From NCBI RefSeq assembly GCF_022664395.1, contig NZ_JAKRET010000003.1:310001-374000 (forward strand): a DNA stretch of 64,000 nucleotides, written 5' to 3'. The first letter of the stretch is position 1. Every line of letters starts with the position of its first letter. Position numbers and translations under genes: made by a program. Source of the stretch: Sphingomonas lacusdianchii (GTDB lineage: Bacteria; Pseudomonadota; Alphaproteobacteria; Sphingomonadales; Sphingomonadaceae). This document shows, one piece after another, positions 1 to 10,300 of the stretch. The notes beneath the pieces were generated by a model. It was not told where the DNA came from and ran no database searches. It saw nothing but the letters and a program-made list of their open reading frames with translations.

Positions 1-314
1 TCCTGTTCAATCCCTCAAACGACGCGTGGTTCGGCCGCTGGGGCCCGCCCCAGCATCTCGCGCAGGCCCGGCTGCGCGCCGCCGAAGAGGGCCTGCCGAT
101 CCTGCGTTCGACCCCCACCGGCATCTCGGCGGTCATCGACGCCACCGGCGGCCTCGTCGCGTCGATCCCGCCGGGTCAGGCCGGCGCGATCGAGGTGCCG
201 ATCCCCGCCCCCCGCGCGCCCACCCTGTTCGCGCGCGTCGGCAACTGGATGGCGCTGCTGGCGATAGTTTTGCTGTTCGGGGTAGCGATTGCCATCCGCC
301 GCCGCGCGCGCTAG
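1..314 (+). CDS. lnt: Apolipoprotein N-acyltransferase, C-terminal part
   Basis: The gene is cut by the left edge; only about the last 103 residues are present, read from base 3 to the TAG at 312-314. The fragment begins [11 protein letters not shown], the conserved block of the nitrilase-like domain of Lnt, continues through [12 protein letters not shown], and ends with one hydrophobic helix ([16 protein letters not shown]) followed by the basic tail RRRAR. Lnt is an inner-membrane enzyme that N-acylates the diacylated cysteine of lipoproteins in the last maturation step. The catalytic residues lie outside the window except for the late part of the domain. Its position directly before metK fits the order seen in sphingomonads. 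Confidence 0.88.
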   Translation, partial: LFNPSNDAWFGRWGPPQHLAQARLRAAEEGLPILRSTPTGISAVIDATGGLVASIPPGQAGAIEVPIPAPRAPTLFARVGNWMALLAIVLLFGVAIAIRRRAR

Positions 315-320
315 GGCGGT

Positions 321-342
321 CATATAAGGAAAGCTTTATATG
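321..342. promoter_or_regulatory. Inverted repeat upstream of metK, candidate methionine/SAH-type operator
   Basis: The 22-bp sequence has perfect 7-bp arms, CATATAA and TTATATG, plus one more symmetric G/C pair inside. It sits between the lnt stop and the metK start, 46 bp before the ATG. CATATAAA-type palindromes in front of SAM-cycle genes are known operators of ArsR-family SahR-like regulators in proteobacteria. Assigning this site to such a regulator is inference; no regulator gene is visible in the window. Confidence 0.5.
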
Positions 343-388
343 CGGCATGGCAACGGCCGCGCGCTTTCCCTCTAACCAGAGGAAGTCC

Positions 389-1600
<1,212 letters not shown>

Positions 1601-1641
1601 TCCATTACGGGTGTATTGGGTAGACAAGCCATTGGAATTGC

Positions 1642-1675
1642 GGGAGGTTCGCCGAAAGGGCGGACCTCCCGTTTT
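1642..1675 (+). terminator. Rho-independent terminator after metK
   Basis: A 12-bp stem (GGGAGGTTCGCC pairing with GGCGGACCTCCC, including one G-T pair) closes a GAAA-type loop and is followed by GTTTT. It lies 42 bp after the metK stop codon and 25 bp before the next start. Confidence 0.85.
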
Positions 1676-1699
1676 CATGTCCGCCCATCGGGGGGATAT

Positions 1700-2806
1700 A
1701 TGCACGACCGTGCCGGACGATTGTTCGCGATGGGATTATCGTCGCTGGCGCTGCTCGCCGCGCTCCCCGCCGCCGCCCAGTTCACGAAAAGCGTGATCGC
1801 GGCACCCGCCGATCAGCCCTATCGCTTCCGGCATAGCGGCCTCGCCATCCCGGCCGAGCTCGACGGCATGCGGCGCGTGGCGATCGAACAGATTGGTGGA
1901 TCCGAACTCGACGTCTTCGCCAACTATCAGCGCGGTTCCGAAGCGGTCACCATCTATGTCTTTCGAATGGCCAGCGGTGCTGCACCGGTCTGGTTCGATC
2001 GCGCCCGCGCCATTCTCGAATCCCGTCGCGACGTCTACGGCACGATTACGCCCATCCTTCCCCCGACCGCGTTCACCCCGCCGGGACACAGCGCGGCCAG
2101 CGGCTTGATCGCGGGCTGGTCGGTCTCGCGTCCACCCTATCGGGGCACCGTCCTCGCCATCGTCCCGCTCGGCGAATGGCTGGTGAAGGTCCGCTATAGT
2201 AGCACGACGCTCGACGGTGCCGGCATCGCGGCACGGATGCCGGCGGTACTGGCGGCACTCACATGGCCGACCGATCTCGCCGCCCCCGTTGCGGCGAAAC
2301 CCGTCGCCGATTGCCCGACGCCGCTGGCGTTCCCGACCACCGCGAAGGTGCAGCGCGATCCGAAGATGCTGTCGGTCGCCGCCTTTACCGGCGGATTGCT
2401 GGCGGTGGGCCGCGCGCGCAAGGACAAGCCGAAACCGGGTGTCGCCGCCGTCCCCGCAAAACCGGTTATCTGGTGCCGCGATCCCGCGACCGGGCCTGCC
2501 GGCGGCGTCTATCGCGAAGATGCGTCGGCCGACTCCTATCTGCTGGCGTTCAGCGATTCGGGTCGTGCCGCGCTGGTCCAGCCCGACCCGGCCACCGGCC
2601 GCATCGCCAAGACCAATCTGCCCGGCTGGTCGGTGAACCTGATCGATGTCGGTAACGTGCTGGTCTACCCGCCCTTCACGGCGCTGCCCCGCCCCCGGCA
2701 GGTGATGGACGCGCTGCGACGCCCCGCGATGGCACACGTCCCCAACTGGGGGAACGACACGAACCGCATCACGATCAATCCGAACGCGCTCGGGGAGAAG
2801 CGCTGA
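1700..2806 (+). CDS. Secreted protein of unknown function
   Basis: The product is about 368 residues. The ATG at 1700 follows GGGGGATAT and gives a signal peptide: basic MHDRAGR, a hydrophobic run, then LPAAAQF as a likely cleavage region. An alternative ATG at 1730 (MGLSSLAL) would also give a signal peptide. The mature part is soluble, Ala/Pro-rich and has no transmembrane helix or motif I recognise. Residues around VTIYVFRMASGAAPVWFDRA recur, from memory, in uncharacterised sphingomonad proteins. The gene is monocistronic: a terminator lies before it and a gene-poor stretch after it. An envelope location is inferred from the signal peptide only. Confidence 0.75.
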   Translation: MHDRAGRLFAMGLSSLALLAALPAAAQFTKSVIAAPADQPYRFRHSGLAIPAELDGMRRVAIEQIGGSELDVFANYQRGSEAVTIYVFRMASGAAPVWFDRARAILESRRDVYGTITPILPPTAFTPPGHSAASGLIAGWSVSRPPYRGTVLAIVPLGEWLVKVRYSSTTLDGAGIAARMPAVLAALTWPTDLAAPVAAKPVADCPTPLAFPTTAKVQRDPKMLSVAAFTGGLLAVGRARKDKPKPGVAAVPAKPVIWCRDPATGPAGGVYREDASADSYLLAFSDSGRAALVQPDPATGRIAKTNLPGWSVNLIDVGNVLVYPPFTALPRPRQVMDALRRPAMAHVPNWGNDTNRITINPNALGEKR

Positions 2807-3100
2807 GGGCCGGTCGCTTTCCTACACGGTGCGCTACGTGATAGCGCAAATGCTGTGGTCGCTGGATGGGCGCGCTTCGCCCCGTGCAGCGTTCCGATCG
2901 AAGGTGACAATCGCCCGACTTGCCGAACAGGTTGCCAACCTACTGCGGTAGCGGGCTTTTTGCTCGACCCGACCCCCGCCGGCCCTTCCCTGGACAACCT
3001 CCCGGCACGCAAGTGTCAACTTCCAGCACCCTCGGCCCACCTAAACATCTCGAATACTTGCACAAAGCCGTCGACCAAACGAAGTTTCGCACAACCTTCG
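2807..3100. other. Intergenic stretch, no gene seen
   Basis: Neither strand has a reading frame with a plausible start and codon pattern. Near its end (3088-3110) lies a degenerate relative of the repeat found at 16896 and 28344, recognisable as CACAACCTTCGTCAACTTCC on the plus strand. The rest shows nothing I can name. Confidence 0.5.
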
Positions 3101-3688
3101 TCAACTTCCGTCCGGCACCGGCAGCACCCTTGCGACCAGCGCCTCGGCGACCAGTCCGATGACCGCGCCGACCGCGACGTCGATCGGAAAATGCGTCCCC
3201 CGCGGCACCTGGATCGCCGCCACCGCCGCCGCCCCGGCATAGGCCGGCCCGGCCGCCTCGGGATATTCGCGCGCCACCGCCCGCGCCACCGCCAGCGCGC
3301 CTGCGGTATGGCCCGATGGAAAGGAATTCTGCGGCCCCTCGTCGGTATCGCCGGGCTTCGGGCGATGATCCTCGCGGTCGCTGAATAGATGCGGTCGCGC
3401 CCGGTCGACATTGGCCTTGATGACCGACTTGGCCAGCGTCGCCAGACCATGGGCGGCCAGCATCCTGACCCCGGTCCGCGTCAGCCGCGCATCGCCCCGC
3501 CACAACCCGGCGGCGATCGTCGTCAGGTTGATCGCGACCGTCGGCGGCTGGTCGGCGACCTCGCTCAGCCACCCCGCGACCTTCACCACCGGATGGTCGT
3601 GCAACGCAGCGGCGACGCCCTGCCCTGCATCGATATCGGCGTCGACCAGTTGCTTCGCCTGTTGTTTCGCCTTGCGCTTCTTGCCCAT
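3101..3688 (-). CDS. PAP2-family phosphatase
   Basis: This 195-residue protein has the three acid-phosphatase motifs of the PAP2 family in order: KANVDRARP (K91 to P99, the KX6RP motif), SFPSGHT with H127, and RGTHFPID with H166 and D170. The Arg that normally stands six residues before the third-motif His is Gln160; a neighbouring Arg163 may or may not substitute. PAP2 enzymes dephosphorylate lipid phosphates such as phosphatidate or undecaprenyl pyrophosphate. The N-terminus is lysine-rich (MGKKRKAKQQAK) with no signal peptide, and the helices are short and weakly hydrophobic. It is transcribed divergently from trmB with 71 bp between the starts. The substrate is unknown. Confidence 0.8.
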   Translation of the reverse strand: MGKKRKAKQQAKQLVDADIDAGQGVAAALHDHPVVKVAGWLSEVADQPPTVAINLTTIAAGLWRGDARLTRTGVRMLAAHGLATLAKSVIKANVDRARPHLFSDREDHRPKPGDTDEGPQNSFPSGHTAGALAVARAVAREYPEAAGPAYAGAAAVAAIQVPRGTHFPIDVAVGAVIGLVAEALVARVLPVPDGS

Positions 3689-3759
3689 GGCATCCGAACC
3701 ACCGGCGAACGCGGAAGCTCCCTTGTCGGATCGCCGTCCCGGCGGGTAGGAGCGCGGCG

Positions 3760-4440
3760 ATGAACGATCCCACTACCATCCGCCGCCTCTATGGCCGTCG
3801 ACAGGGCCACAAGCTGCGCCAGGGGCAGGCCGCACTGGTCGAGGAACTGCTGCCGCGGGTCTCGGTCCCCGAAACCGGCCCGCTCGATTCGCAGGCCCTG
3901 TTCGGCGACGACCGTCCGGTGGAAGTCGAGATCGGCTTCGGCGCGGGCGAGCATCTGGCCGGGCAGGCCACCGCCCGGCCGCACCACGGCTTCATCGGCT
4001 GCGAACCGTTCCTCAACGGCGTCGTCGGTGCGCTCAACCATATCCGCGACGATGATCTGTCCAATGTCCGCCTGCATATGGGCGATGCGCTGGAGGTGAT
4101 CGAACGCTTCCCCGACGCCGCGCTGGAGCGCGTCTATCTGCTCCACCCCGATCCCTGGCCCAAGGCGCGCCACGCCAAGCGGCGGATGATGAACCACGGC
4201 CCGATGGACCTGATCGCCACCAAGCTTCGTCCCGGCGGCGAATTCCGGCTCGGTACCGACGACCCGACCTATTGCCGCTGGGCGATGATGATCATGGACC
4301 AGCGCCGCGATTTCGCATGGCAGGCGCAGACTGCGTCCGACTTCCTGACCCGCCCCGCCGACTGGCCCGAAACCCGCTACGAACGCAAGGCGCGGCGACA
4401 AGGTCATGAGGTCTGGTATTTCCGCTACATCCGCCTCTAG
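3760..4440 (+). CDS. trmB: tRNA (guanine-N7)-methyltransferase
   Basis: The enzyme uses SAM to methylate N7 of G46 in the variable loop of tRNAs. The 226-residue protein has the SAM-binding glycine motif [10 protein letters not shown], then [10 protein letters not shown], the TrmB signature [16 protein letters not shown], and RLGTDDPTY near the C-terminus. The length is typical. The ATG at 3760 follows GGAGCGCGGCG. The stop codon overlaps the stop of the convergent pncB by 4 bp. Proximity to metK, which supplies SAM, matches the order lnt-metK-trmB seen in related genomes, here interrupted by two genes. Confidence 0.95.
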   Translation: MNDPTTIRRLYGRRQGHKLRQGQAALVEELLPRVSVPETGPLDSQALFGDDRPVEVEIGFGAGEHLAGQATARPHHGFIGCEPFLNGVVGALNHIRDDDLSNVRLHMGDALEVIERFPDAALERVYLLHPDPWPKARHAKRRMMNHGPMDLIATKLRPGGEFRLGTDDPTYCRWAMMIMDQRRDFAWQAQTASDFLTRPADWPETRYERKARRQGHEVWYFRYIRL

Positions 4441-5741
4441 ACCGCGACCGGGCTCGCCACCCGGCCGCTCTCGCCGAAGATGCGCAGATAGCGGGCGATA
4501 TCGGCGGGGTCGCCGGTCGCCTTGGCCGGATTGTCCGACAGCTTGACCGCCGGGCGGCCATTGGCACTGACGACCTTGCACACCAGCGAGATCGGCTCCA
4601 GCCCCGCGCCGCCCAGCGGGTCGCAACCGCGAAAATCGTTGGTCAGGTTCGTCCCCCAGCCGAAGCTCATACGGACCCGGCCATGGAAATGGCGGTAGGT
4701 CGCCATGATGCTGTCGACGTCCATACCGTCGGAGAAGATCAGCAGCTTCGAGCGCGGATCGACGCCGCGCGACCGCCACCAGCGCAGAATCTGCTCGCCG
4801 CCCTCGATCGGCGGCATGCTGTCGGGACGGAAGCCGGTCCAGTCCGCCAGCCAATCGGGAGCATTGCGCAGGAACGCGGTCGTGCCATAGGCATCGGGCA
4901 ACGCGATCAGCAGGTTGCCGCCATAATGCCGTCGCCATTCCTCCAGCACGCGGTACGGCGCGGCGGCGATCCCGGCATCGTCCTCCGCCAGCGCCGCCTC
5001 GACCATCGGCAGCTCATGGGCGTTGGTCCCGATCGCCTCGACCCCCGCCTGCATCGCCAGCAGCACGTTGGAGGTACCGACGAACCGATCGCCCAGCCCC
5101 TCCTGCAACGCTTCGACACACCAGCGCTGCCACAGAAAACCGTGCCGCCGCCGCGTGCCGAAGTCGGACAGCACAAGATCCGGCAGCGCCCGCAGCCGCT
5201 CGACCTTGTCCCACAACCGTGCTTTCGCCCGCGCATAGGTCACGTCGAGCGCGAACCGCCCGTGATCGCGCAACGCCGCGCGCGCCCGGAGTTCGTTGAC
5301 GATGGTCAGCGCGGGAATTTCCCACAGCGAGGTTTCGGCCCATGGTCCGTCGAAATGCAGCACATACTGGCCGTCGCGCACCGACAGGTCATAGTCGGGC
5401 AGCCGGAACCGGCTCAACCATGCGATGAAGTCGGGTGAGAACATGCGCTGCACGCCGTAGAAGCTGTTGCCCGCCAGCCAGATCAGTTCCTGCTTGCTGA
5501 ACCCGATCGTCCGCGCATGGTCGAGTTGGGCACGCAGCTCGGCTTCGTCGATCACCTCCGCCAAGCGCACCGACTTGCTGCGGTTGATGACGGCGAAGGT
5601 CGCGCGGACGTCCGGATGCACTTCGCGGATCATCTGCACCATCAACAGCTTGTAGAAGTCGGTGTCGAGCAGGCTGCGCACCACCGGGTCCAGTCGCCAG
5701 CCATGGTTCCACACCCGGGTCGCGATATCGGTCACCACCAT
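4437..5741 (-). CDS. pncB: Nicotinate phosphoribosyltransferase
   Basis: It converts nicotinate and PRPP (with ATP) to nicotinate mononucleotide in NAD salvage. The 434-residue product has the family N-terminus [16 protein letters not shown], the block [14 protein letters not shown] that surrounds the phosphate-binding region, GTSNVLLA, and the C-terminal [10 protein letters not shown] with [11 protein letters not shown]. The length is normal. It is divergent from the pncA-like hydrolase, which supplies its substrate nicotinate, so the two probably share a control region at 5742-5883. The 3' end overlaps trmB by 4 bp in convergent orientation. Confidence 0.95.
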   Translation of the reverse strand: MVVTDIATRVWNHGWRLDPVVRSLLDTDFYKLLMVQMIREVHPDVRATFAVINRSKSVRLAEVIDEAELRAQLDHARTIGFSKQELIWLAGNSFYGVQRMFSPDFIAWLSRFRLPDYDLSVRDGQYVLHFDGPWAETSLWEIPALTIVNELRARAALRDHGRFALDVTYARAKARLWDKVERLRALPDLVLSDFGTRRRHGFLWQRWCVEALQEGLGDRFVGTSNVLLAMQAGVEAIGTNAHELPMVEAALAEDDAGIAAAPYRVLEEWRRHYGGNLLIALPDAYGTTAFLRNAPDWLADWTGFRPDSMPPIEGGEQILRWWRSRGVDPRSKLLIFSDGMDVDSIMATYRHFHGRVRMSFGWGTNLTNDFRGCDPLGGAGLEPISLVCKVVSANGRPAVKLSDNPAKATGDPADIARYLRIFGESGRVASPVAV

Positions 5742-5816
5742 CGATCAGCCTTTTCCCCAAACGTAGACGGCGCAGCTCGTCATGGCCGGCCGCATCACAG
5801 GCTGGAGGCGAGCATC

Positions 5817-5857
5817 GCACATTCGATATCCTCTACCGATATCCGTCCGGAATGTGC
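5817..5857. promoter_or_regulatory. Palindrome between pncB and pncA
   Basis: Perfect 8-bp arms, GCACATTC at 5817-5824 and GAATGTGC at 5850-5857, enclose a 25-bp spacer that itself holds two GATATC hexamers. The site is in the divergent intergenic region, 27 bp before the pncA start, where an NAD-responsive repressor could act on both promoters. The regulator is not identified, and the pairing could instead form an mRNA hairpin in the pncA leader. Confidence 0.35.
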
Positions 5858-5883
5858 AATCAGCCGGAAACTGGAGGTGCGAC

Positions 5884-6468
5884 ATGGCCGAAGTGATCGT
5901 CGTGGTGGATACGCAGGCGGATTTCATCCGGGCGGACGGTGCGCTGCCCGTCGCGGGTGCGGAGGACATCGTCGGACCGCTGGCCGAGTGGCTGCACGCG
6001 CGCACCACCGGCGACACGGCCGCGATCGTCTTCACCTTCGACACCCATTTCGTCGAAACCTACCCCGCAAGTGCCGAAGCCGAGCTGTTTCCCATCCATT
6101 GCGTCCGGGGAACCGCCGGCTGGCGGAATTTGATCGATCCCCTGACGATGCCTCCCGCCATCCCGTGCCGAACATTGGAGAAGGGGGTGTTCGACATGTG
6201 GGCCGAAGACCGACTGGTTCTGCACGACCCCCATGGCGCCGCGCCGCCGACCGATCGCGATACGTTCTTCGACGATCTGCGGAAGAGCGGCGTCGACCGT
6301 GCGATCGTGGTCGGCGTCGCCGCCGATTATTGCGTGCGCTGGGCGGTCGATGGCCTGATCGCGCGTGGCTTCGCGGTTGCCATACCGGCCGCCCTGACCC
6401 GCGGCATTACGCGCTCGATCGAACAGGTCGTTTCCGACGATTTCGGCGGTCGAGTGGAGGTCGTATAA
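5884..6468 (+). CDS. pncA: Cysteine hydrolase, probable nicotinamidase
   Basis: The 194-residue protein belongs to the isochorismatase-like cysteine hydrolases. The catalytic triad is visible as D9 (VVVDTQADF), K100 (LEKGVFDMW) and C150 (GVAADYCVRWA). IHCVRGTAGW is the block that precedes the Lys in nicotinamidases. The metal-binding DxHxxxH of classical PncA is only partly present (FDTHFVETYP), so substrate assignment rests mainly on the divergent pncB partner. A nicotinamidase would deamidate nicotinamide to nicotinate. The ATG at 5884 follows GGAGGTGCGAC, a strong ribosome-binding site; upstream in-frame starts are rejected. Confidence 0.8.
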   Translation: MAEVIVVVDTQADFIRADGALPVAGAEDIVGPLAEWLHARTTGDTAAIVFTFDTHFVETYPASAEAELFPIHCVRGTAGWRNLIDPLTMPPAIPCRTLEKGVFDMWAEDRLVLHDPHGAAPPTDRDTFFDDLRKSGVDRAIVVGVAADYCVRWAVDGLIARGFAVAIPAALTRGITRSIEQVVSDDFGGRVEVV

Positions 6469-6576
6469 CTCCGCAATTCCAAATCGAACTTGTTCAACCA
6501 CTTGGTAACAGACCATACGGCATGATATACCAAATGCGCTCCGCTATCGAACGAAAGCGGAAACAAGGGTTGATTG

Positions 6577-7200
6577 ATGACGCATATTCTTGTCGCTGAC
6601 GACCATCCGATGTGCGCCACCGCGCTCGGCATGGCGGCGCGCGCCGTCGACCCGACCGTGACGAAAGACTGCGTGACGACGCTGGCCGAAGCCGAAAGTC
6701 TCGTTCGGCAGCACGCCTATGACCTGGTCCTGCTCGACCTGATGCTTCCCGATGTGCAGGGGTTTGCCGGGTTGGCGGTGCTGCGTGCGGTGCGGCCATC
6801 GACGACGATCGCGATCGTCTCGGGCCGCGAGGAACCGGCGGTGGTCGCGCAGGCCCGCGCGCTCGGCGCGCAGGGGTTCATCCCGAAATCATCGTCGATC
6901 GACGAAATGATGGACGCGATCCGCAACCTGCTCGCGGGCAATTGCTGGGTTCCTGCAGGGTCGGAGGACGTTCCGCAGGCCGATCCGCGCATCGACCTTG
7001 CCGAACGCATGGGGACGCTGTCGATCGCGCAACTGCGCGTGCTCCGCGCCATCGCCAACGGGCATCAGAACAAGCAGATCGCCTACGACCTGCAACTGGC
7101 CGAACCGACCGTTAAATCGCACCTGTCGGCGATCTTCCGCAAACTGAACGTCAACAACCGGACGCAAGCCGTGCTGGCGCTACAGGCGTTCGACGCGTAG
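6577..7200 (+). CDS. LuxR/NarL-type response regulator
   Basis: The 207-residue protein has an N-terminal receiver domain (acidic pocket D8-D9, phosphoacceptor D54 in VLLDLMLP, conserved K in GFIPKSSS) and a C-terminal helix-turn-helix of the NarL/FixJ type (about 138-200, LSIAQLRVLRAIANG...VKSHLSAIFRKLNVNNRTQAV). The open frame can be extended one codon to a TTG, but the ATG at 6577, seven bases after AAGGG, is the better start. It converges on the hybrid kinase gene next to it, which lacks its own output domain, so the two probably form one phosphorelay: kinase His, receiver Asp, Hpt His, then D54 here. Target genes are unknown. Confidence 0.9.
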   Translation: MTHILVADDHPMCATALGMAARAVDPTVTKDCVTTLAEAESLVRQHAYDLVLLDLMLPDVQGFAGLAVLRAVRPSTTIAIVSGREEPAVVAQARALGAQGFIPKSSSIDEMMDAIRNLLAGNCWVPAGSEDVPQADPRIDLAERMGTLSIAQLRVLRAIANGHQNKQIAYDLQLAEPTVKSHLSAIFRKLNVNNRTQAVLALQAFDA

Positions 7201-7310
7201 AGCGCTACCGGACCAGGCTGAACCACCGCCATCGCCCTGCGGGCGATTCCACCTGATCCGGTAACGCTTCAGCGTCTGCTTCATGAACGCGGAAACGGCA
7301 CCGCCGCCGG

Positions 7311-10300
7311 TCATACGGGTTCGGCCATCGCCCGCTGGGCCGCGTCGATCACCGCCGATGCGCAGCGATCGATCTCGTCGAGTACAGCCGGATCGATCGG
7401 CATCGCGTCGGGCGCATCCTCGATAACCTGCAATGCCGCGATCAGTTCGATCGCGCCCATGCTGGCCGCCGCACCCCGCAATGCATGGGCTTCGCGCCGG
7501 GCGAGATGGAGGCGGTCATGCGCGACCAGCGTGCGCAGACGGGCCGGTATCCGCCCCGCATCCTCGATCAGCAGCCCGAGCAACGTATCGCGCTGCGCAG
7601 GACCCAGCGCGTCGGTCAGCGACTGGACACGGTTGGGATCGATGGCCTGCCCCCCCGTTTCGGGCACGGTGGGGCGGTCGGTCGGCATCGCCGTCCGGCC
7701 GAGTACGGCGCGCAGTTGTGGTACGTCGACCGGTTTGGTCAGAATGCCGTTCATCCCCGCCCCGATGACTTCGGCCCGGCGTTCGGCGGACAGATCGGCG
7801 GTCAGCGCATAGATAGGCACGCCCGCCCCCGCGCCGCTCCACGCCCGGATCGCGCGGGTTGCGGCGATGCCGTCCATCACCGGCATCTGCACATCCATCA
7901 GCACCAGATCGACCGGATTGCCAGCCGCGGCGGTGACATATTCGACCGCGCGCGCGCCATTTTCCACCGCGACGACCGCATGCCCCAGCCGTCGCACGAT
8001 CTCGGCGATCAAATAGCGGTTGGTGTCGTTATCCTCGGCGACCAGGACATTGCTGGCGCCACTGCGCTCGCCCGACCCTATCGTATCGGATTCGAGCGCG
8101 GATGCCTTTCCGGACAGGGCAGCGCGTCCGGCGAACGGCAGCGGCAGATGGAACCAGAAACGTGATCCGGCCCCGTGGCGACTGACGACGCCGATGCTGC
8201 CGCCCATCGATTCGACCAGCATCCGGCTGATGCTCAGGCCAAGCCCGGTGCCGCCATAGCTGCGGGTCGTGGACGCATCGGCCTGGACGAACGGTTCGAA
8301 GATTGCGTCGAGCCGGTCCTCGCGGATACCGACGCCGGTATCGGCAACCTCGAACCGCCAGTAATCGGCGTCGTCGCGCGTCGCGGTGATGTGAATCGAT
8401 CCGGCGCGGGTGAATTTGACGGCATTGCCGACCAGGTTGGTCAGCACGCGTTGCAGACGCGCCGGGTCACCGATCACCCGCCCCTCGGGCACGTCGAAAT
8501 CGAGCGACAGGTCATGGCGTTTCGCTTCGGCCGCGAACATGCCCGTGACCGTCGCGAGCAGCTCGCGCGGTTCGAACACGATCGCTTCCGAATCGCGATG
8601 CCCCCCTTCCAGCTTGGAAAAGGTCAGCACGTCGTCGACGATGTCGGACAGGGTCCGGCCGGCATGTTCCAGCGCGTCGAGATGCCGCATCCGTTCGGCG
8701 CGATCCGGCGTGTCGCGCAGCAATTGCACGGCAGCGAGGATCGAGGTCAGCGGCGTCCGGATTTCATGGCTGATCGTGGCGGTAAAGGTCGCCTTCGCCA
8801 CCAGTGCCCGCTCGGCCGCTTCGCGCGCCTCGCGCAATTCGGCCATGGCCTGCACCTGATCGGTCGTGTCCTGCATCACGCCGAACACACCGACGACCCC
8901 CGCGCCCAACGCCCGTTCGGCCTGCCCCCGGGAAGCGACCCAGCGCATCGTGCCGTCGCGCCGGATCAACCGCGCGTCGAAGGCGAACGATCCCCCGGTG
9001 GCGATGGCATGATCGATCGCATCGCGAACCATCCCCCGATCGTCGGGATGATAGAAGTCGATCGCCGCGTCGAGGTCCGGCTCCTCGCTCGGTGGAACGC
9101 CGTGCATGCGGAAAATCTCGGGCGACCACATCACGCGCCGGTCGAGGATATTCAGCCGCCAATGGCCGAGCCTTGCCGCACTTTCCGCCATGGCGAGCAG
9201 TCGTTGGCGCTCCTCGACCTGGCTTGCCGCGTCGACGGCCCTGCTTTCGGCCTCGCGTCGCTGGCCGATATCGCGGATCGATCCCACCACCTCGGCACCG
9301 CCGTGACTGTCGCCGACCAGCCGGAACGCACCCTCCAGCCAGACATAGTGGCCAGCCTTGTTCAGCATCCGATAATGGAACACGACGCTGTCGCCACCGG
9401 GGACCAGCGCCATCATCATCCGTTCCACCCGGTCGCGGTCGTCGGGATGCACCTGTCCGCAGGGACTGGAGCCGATCATTTCTTCGGGCCGGTAGCCGAG
9501 CACCCGTTCCGAGGCGGACGAGGCGTAGCGCCGTACCCCGTCCAGCCCGAGCCGCACGATCAGGTCGCTCGAATGATCGGTCAGCAACCGCAATTCGCGT
9601 TCCTTGTCGGAAATCTCGTCGAGCGCGCGCGATTGTTCGTACAGCAGCGCCGCGACGGGGAAGGCGGTCATCGTGATGATGCCGATGAAGATCTGCAGGA
9701 ACAACACCCGATCCGAGACCTGCGGAAAGGCATCGGCGATCGGCCCGCTACCGGTCGTCGTACAGACGATCGCGATGCCAGCGATCGTCAGCGTCGATGC
9801 CGCTGCTCCGATGAAACGATAGAGCAGCGCCGCAAACACCGTGCAGGGCAGCAGGAAGAAGAGCGACGGATTGGTGCCCGGGCCGAACACGACGAAGGCG
9901 ATCAGCATCGATACCGCTACCGGCAGCAACAGCGCCGGCGAGAAGAGCTGCAATTCCTCCGACAGGGCGCGGCGCGTCGCCTTGAGCGCCGGCAGCAGCA
10001 CGATCAGTCCCATCGCGGTCGACGCGAACCAGTTCGCACTGGAATAAAGCGAACCGTTGTCGGTCAGCAGCGCGTTGACCGGCGCGGCCAGCAGCGTACT
10101 GGTTCCCGCCCCCAATATCGAGACGAAGATGACCCCGGCATAGCCGCGCAGGGTACGGGGATCCGGGTCGATCCTGCGCAGGCAGCCCGCTACCTGCAGC
10201 ATGACGATGAGATCGAGCAGAATGTAACATATGGCCAGCGCCGACGGCACGCCGTTGAGCACGCTGAACAGGAACAGGCTGGCGGCAGTGACCCCCAATA

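Noticed and set aside
315..388. SAM riboswitch before metK
   Set aside because: The 74-bp leader is short and holds a DNA-type palindrome; I could not draw the pairing or conserved bases of known SAM or SAH riboswitch classes.
6469..6576. TTGGTA...TACCAA inverted repeat before the response regulator
   Set aside because: Only 6-bp arms with a 20-bp spacer; such pairs are expected by chance and no second site supports it.
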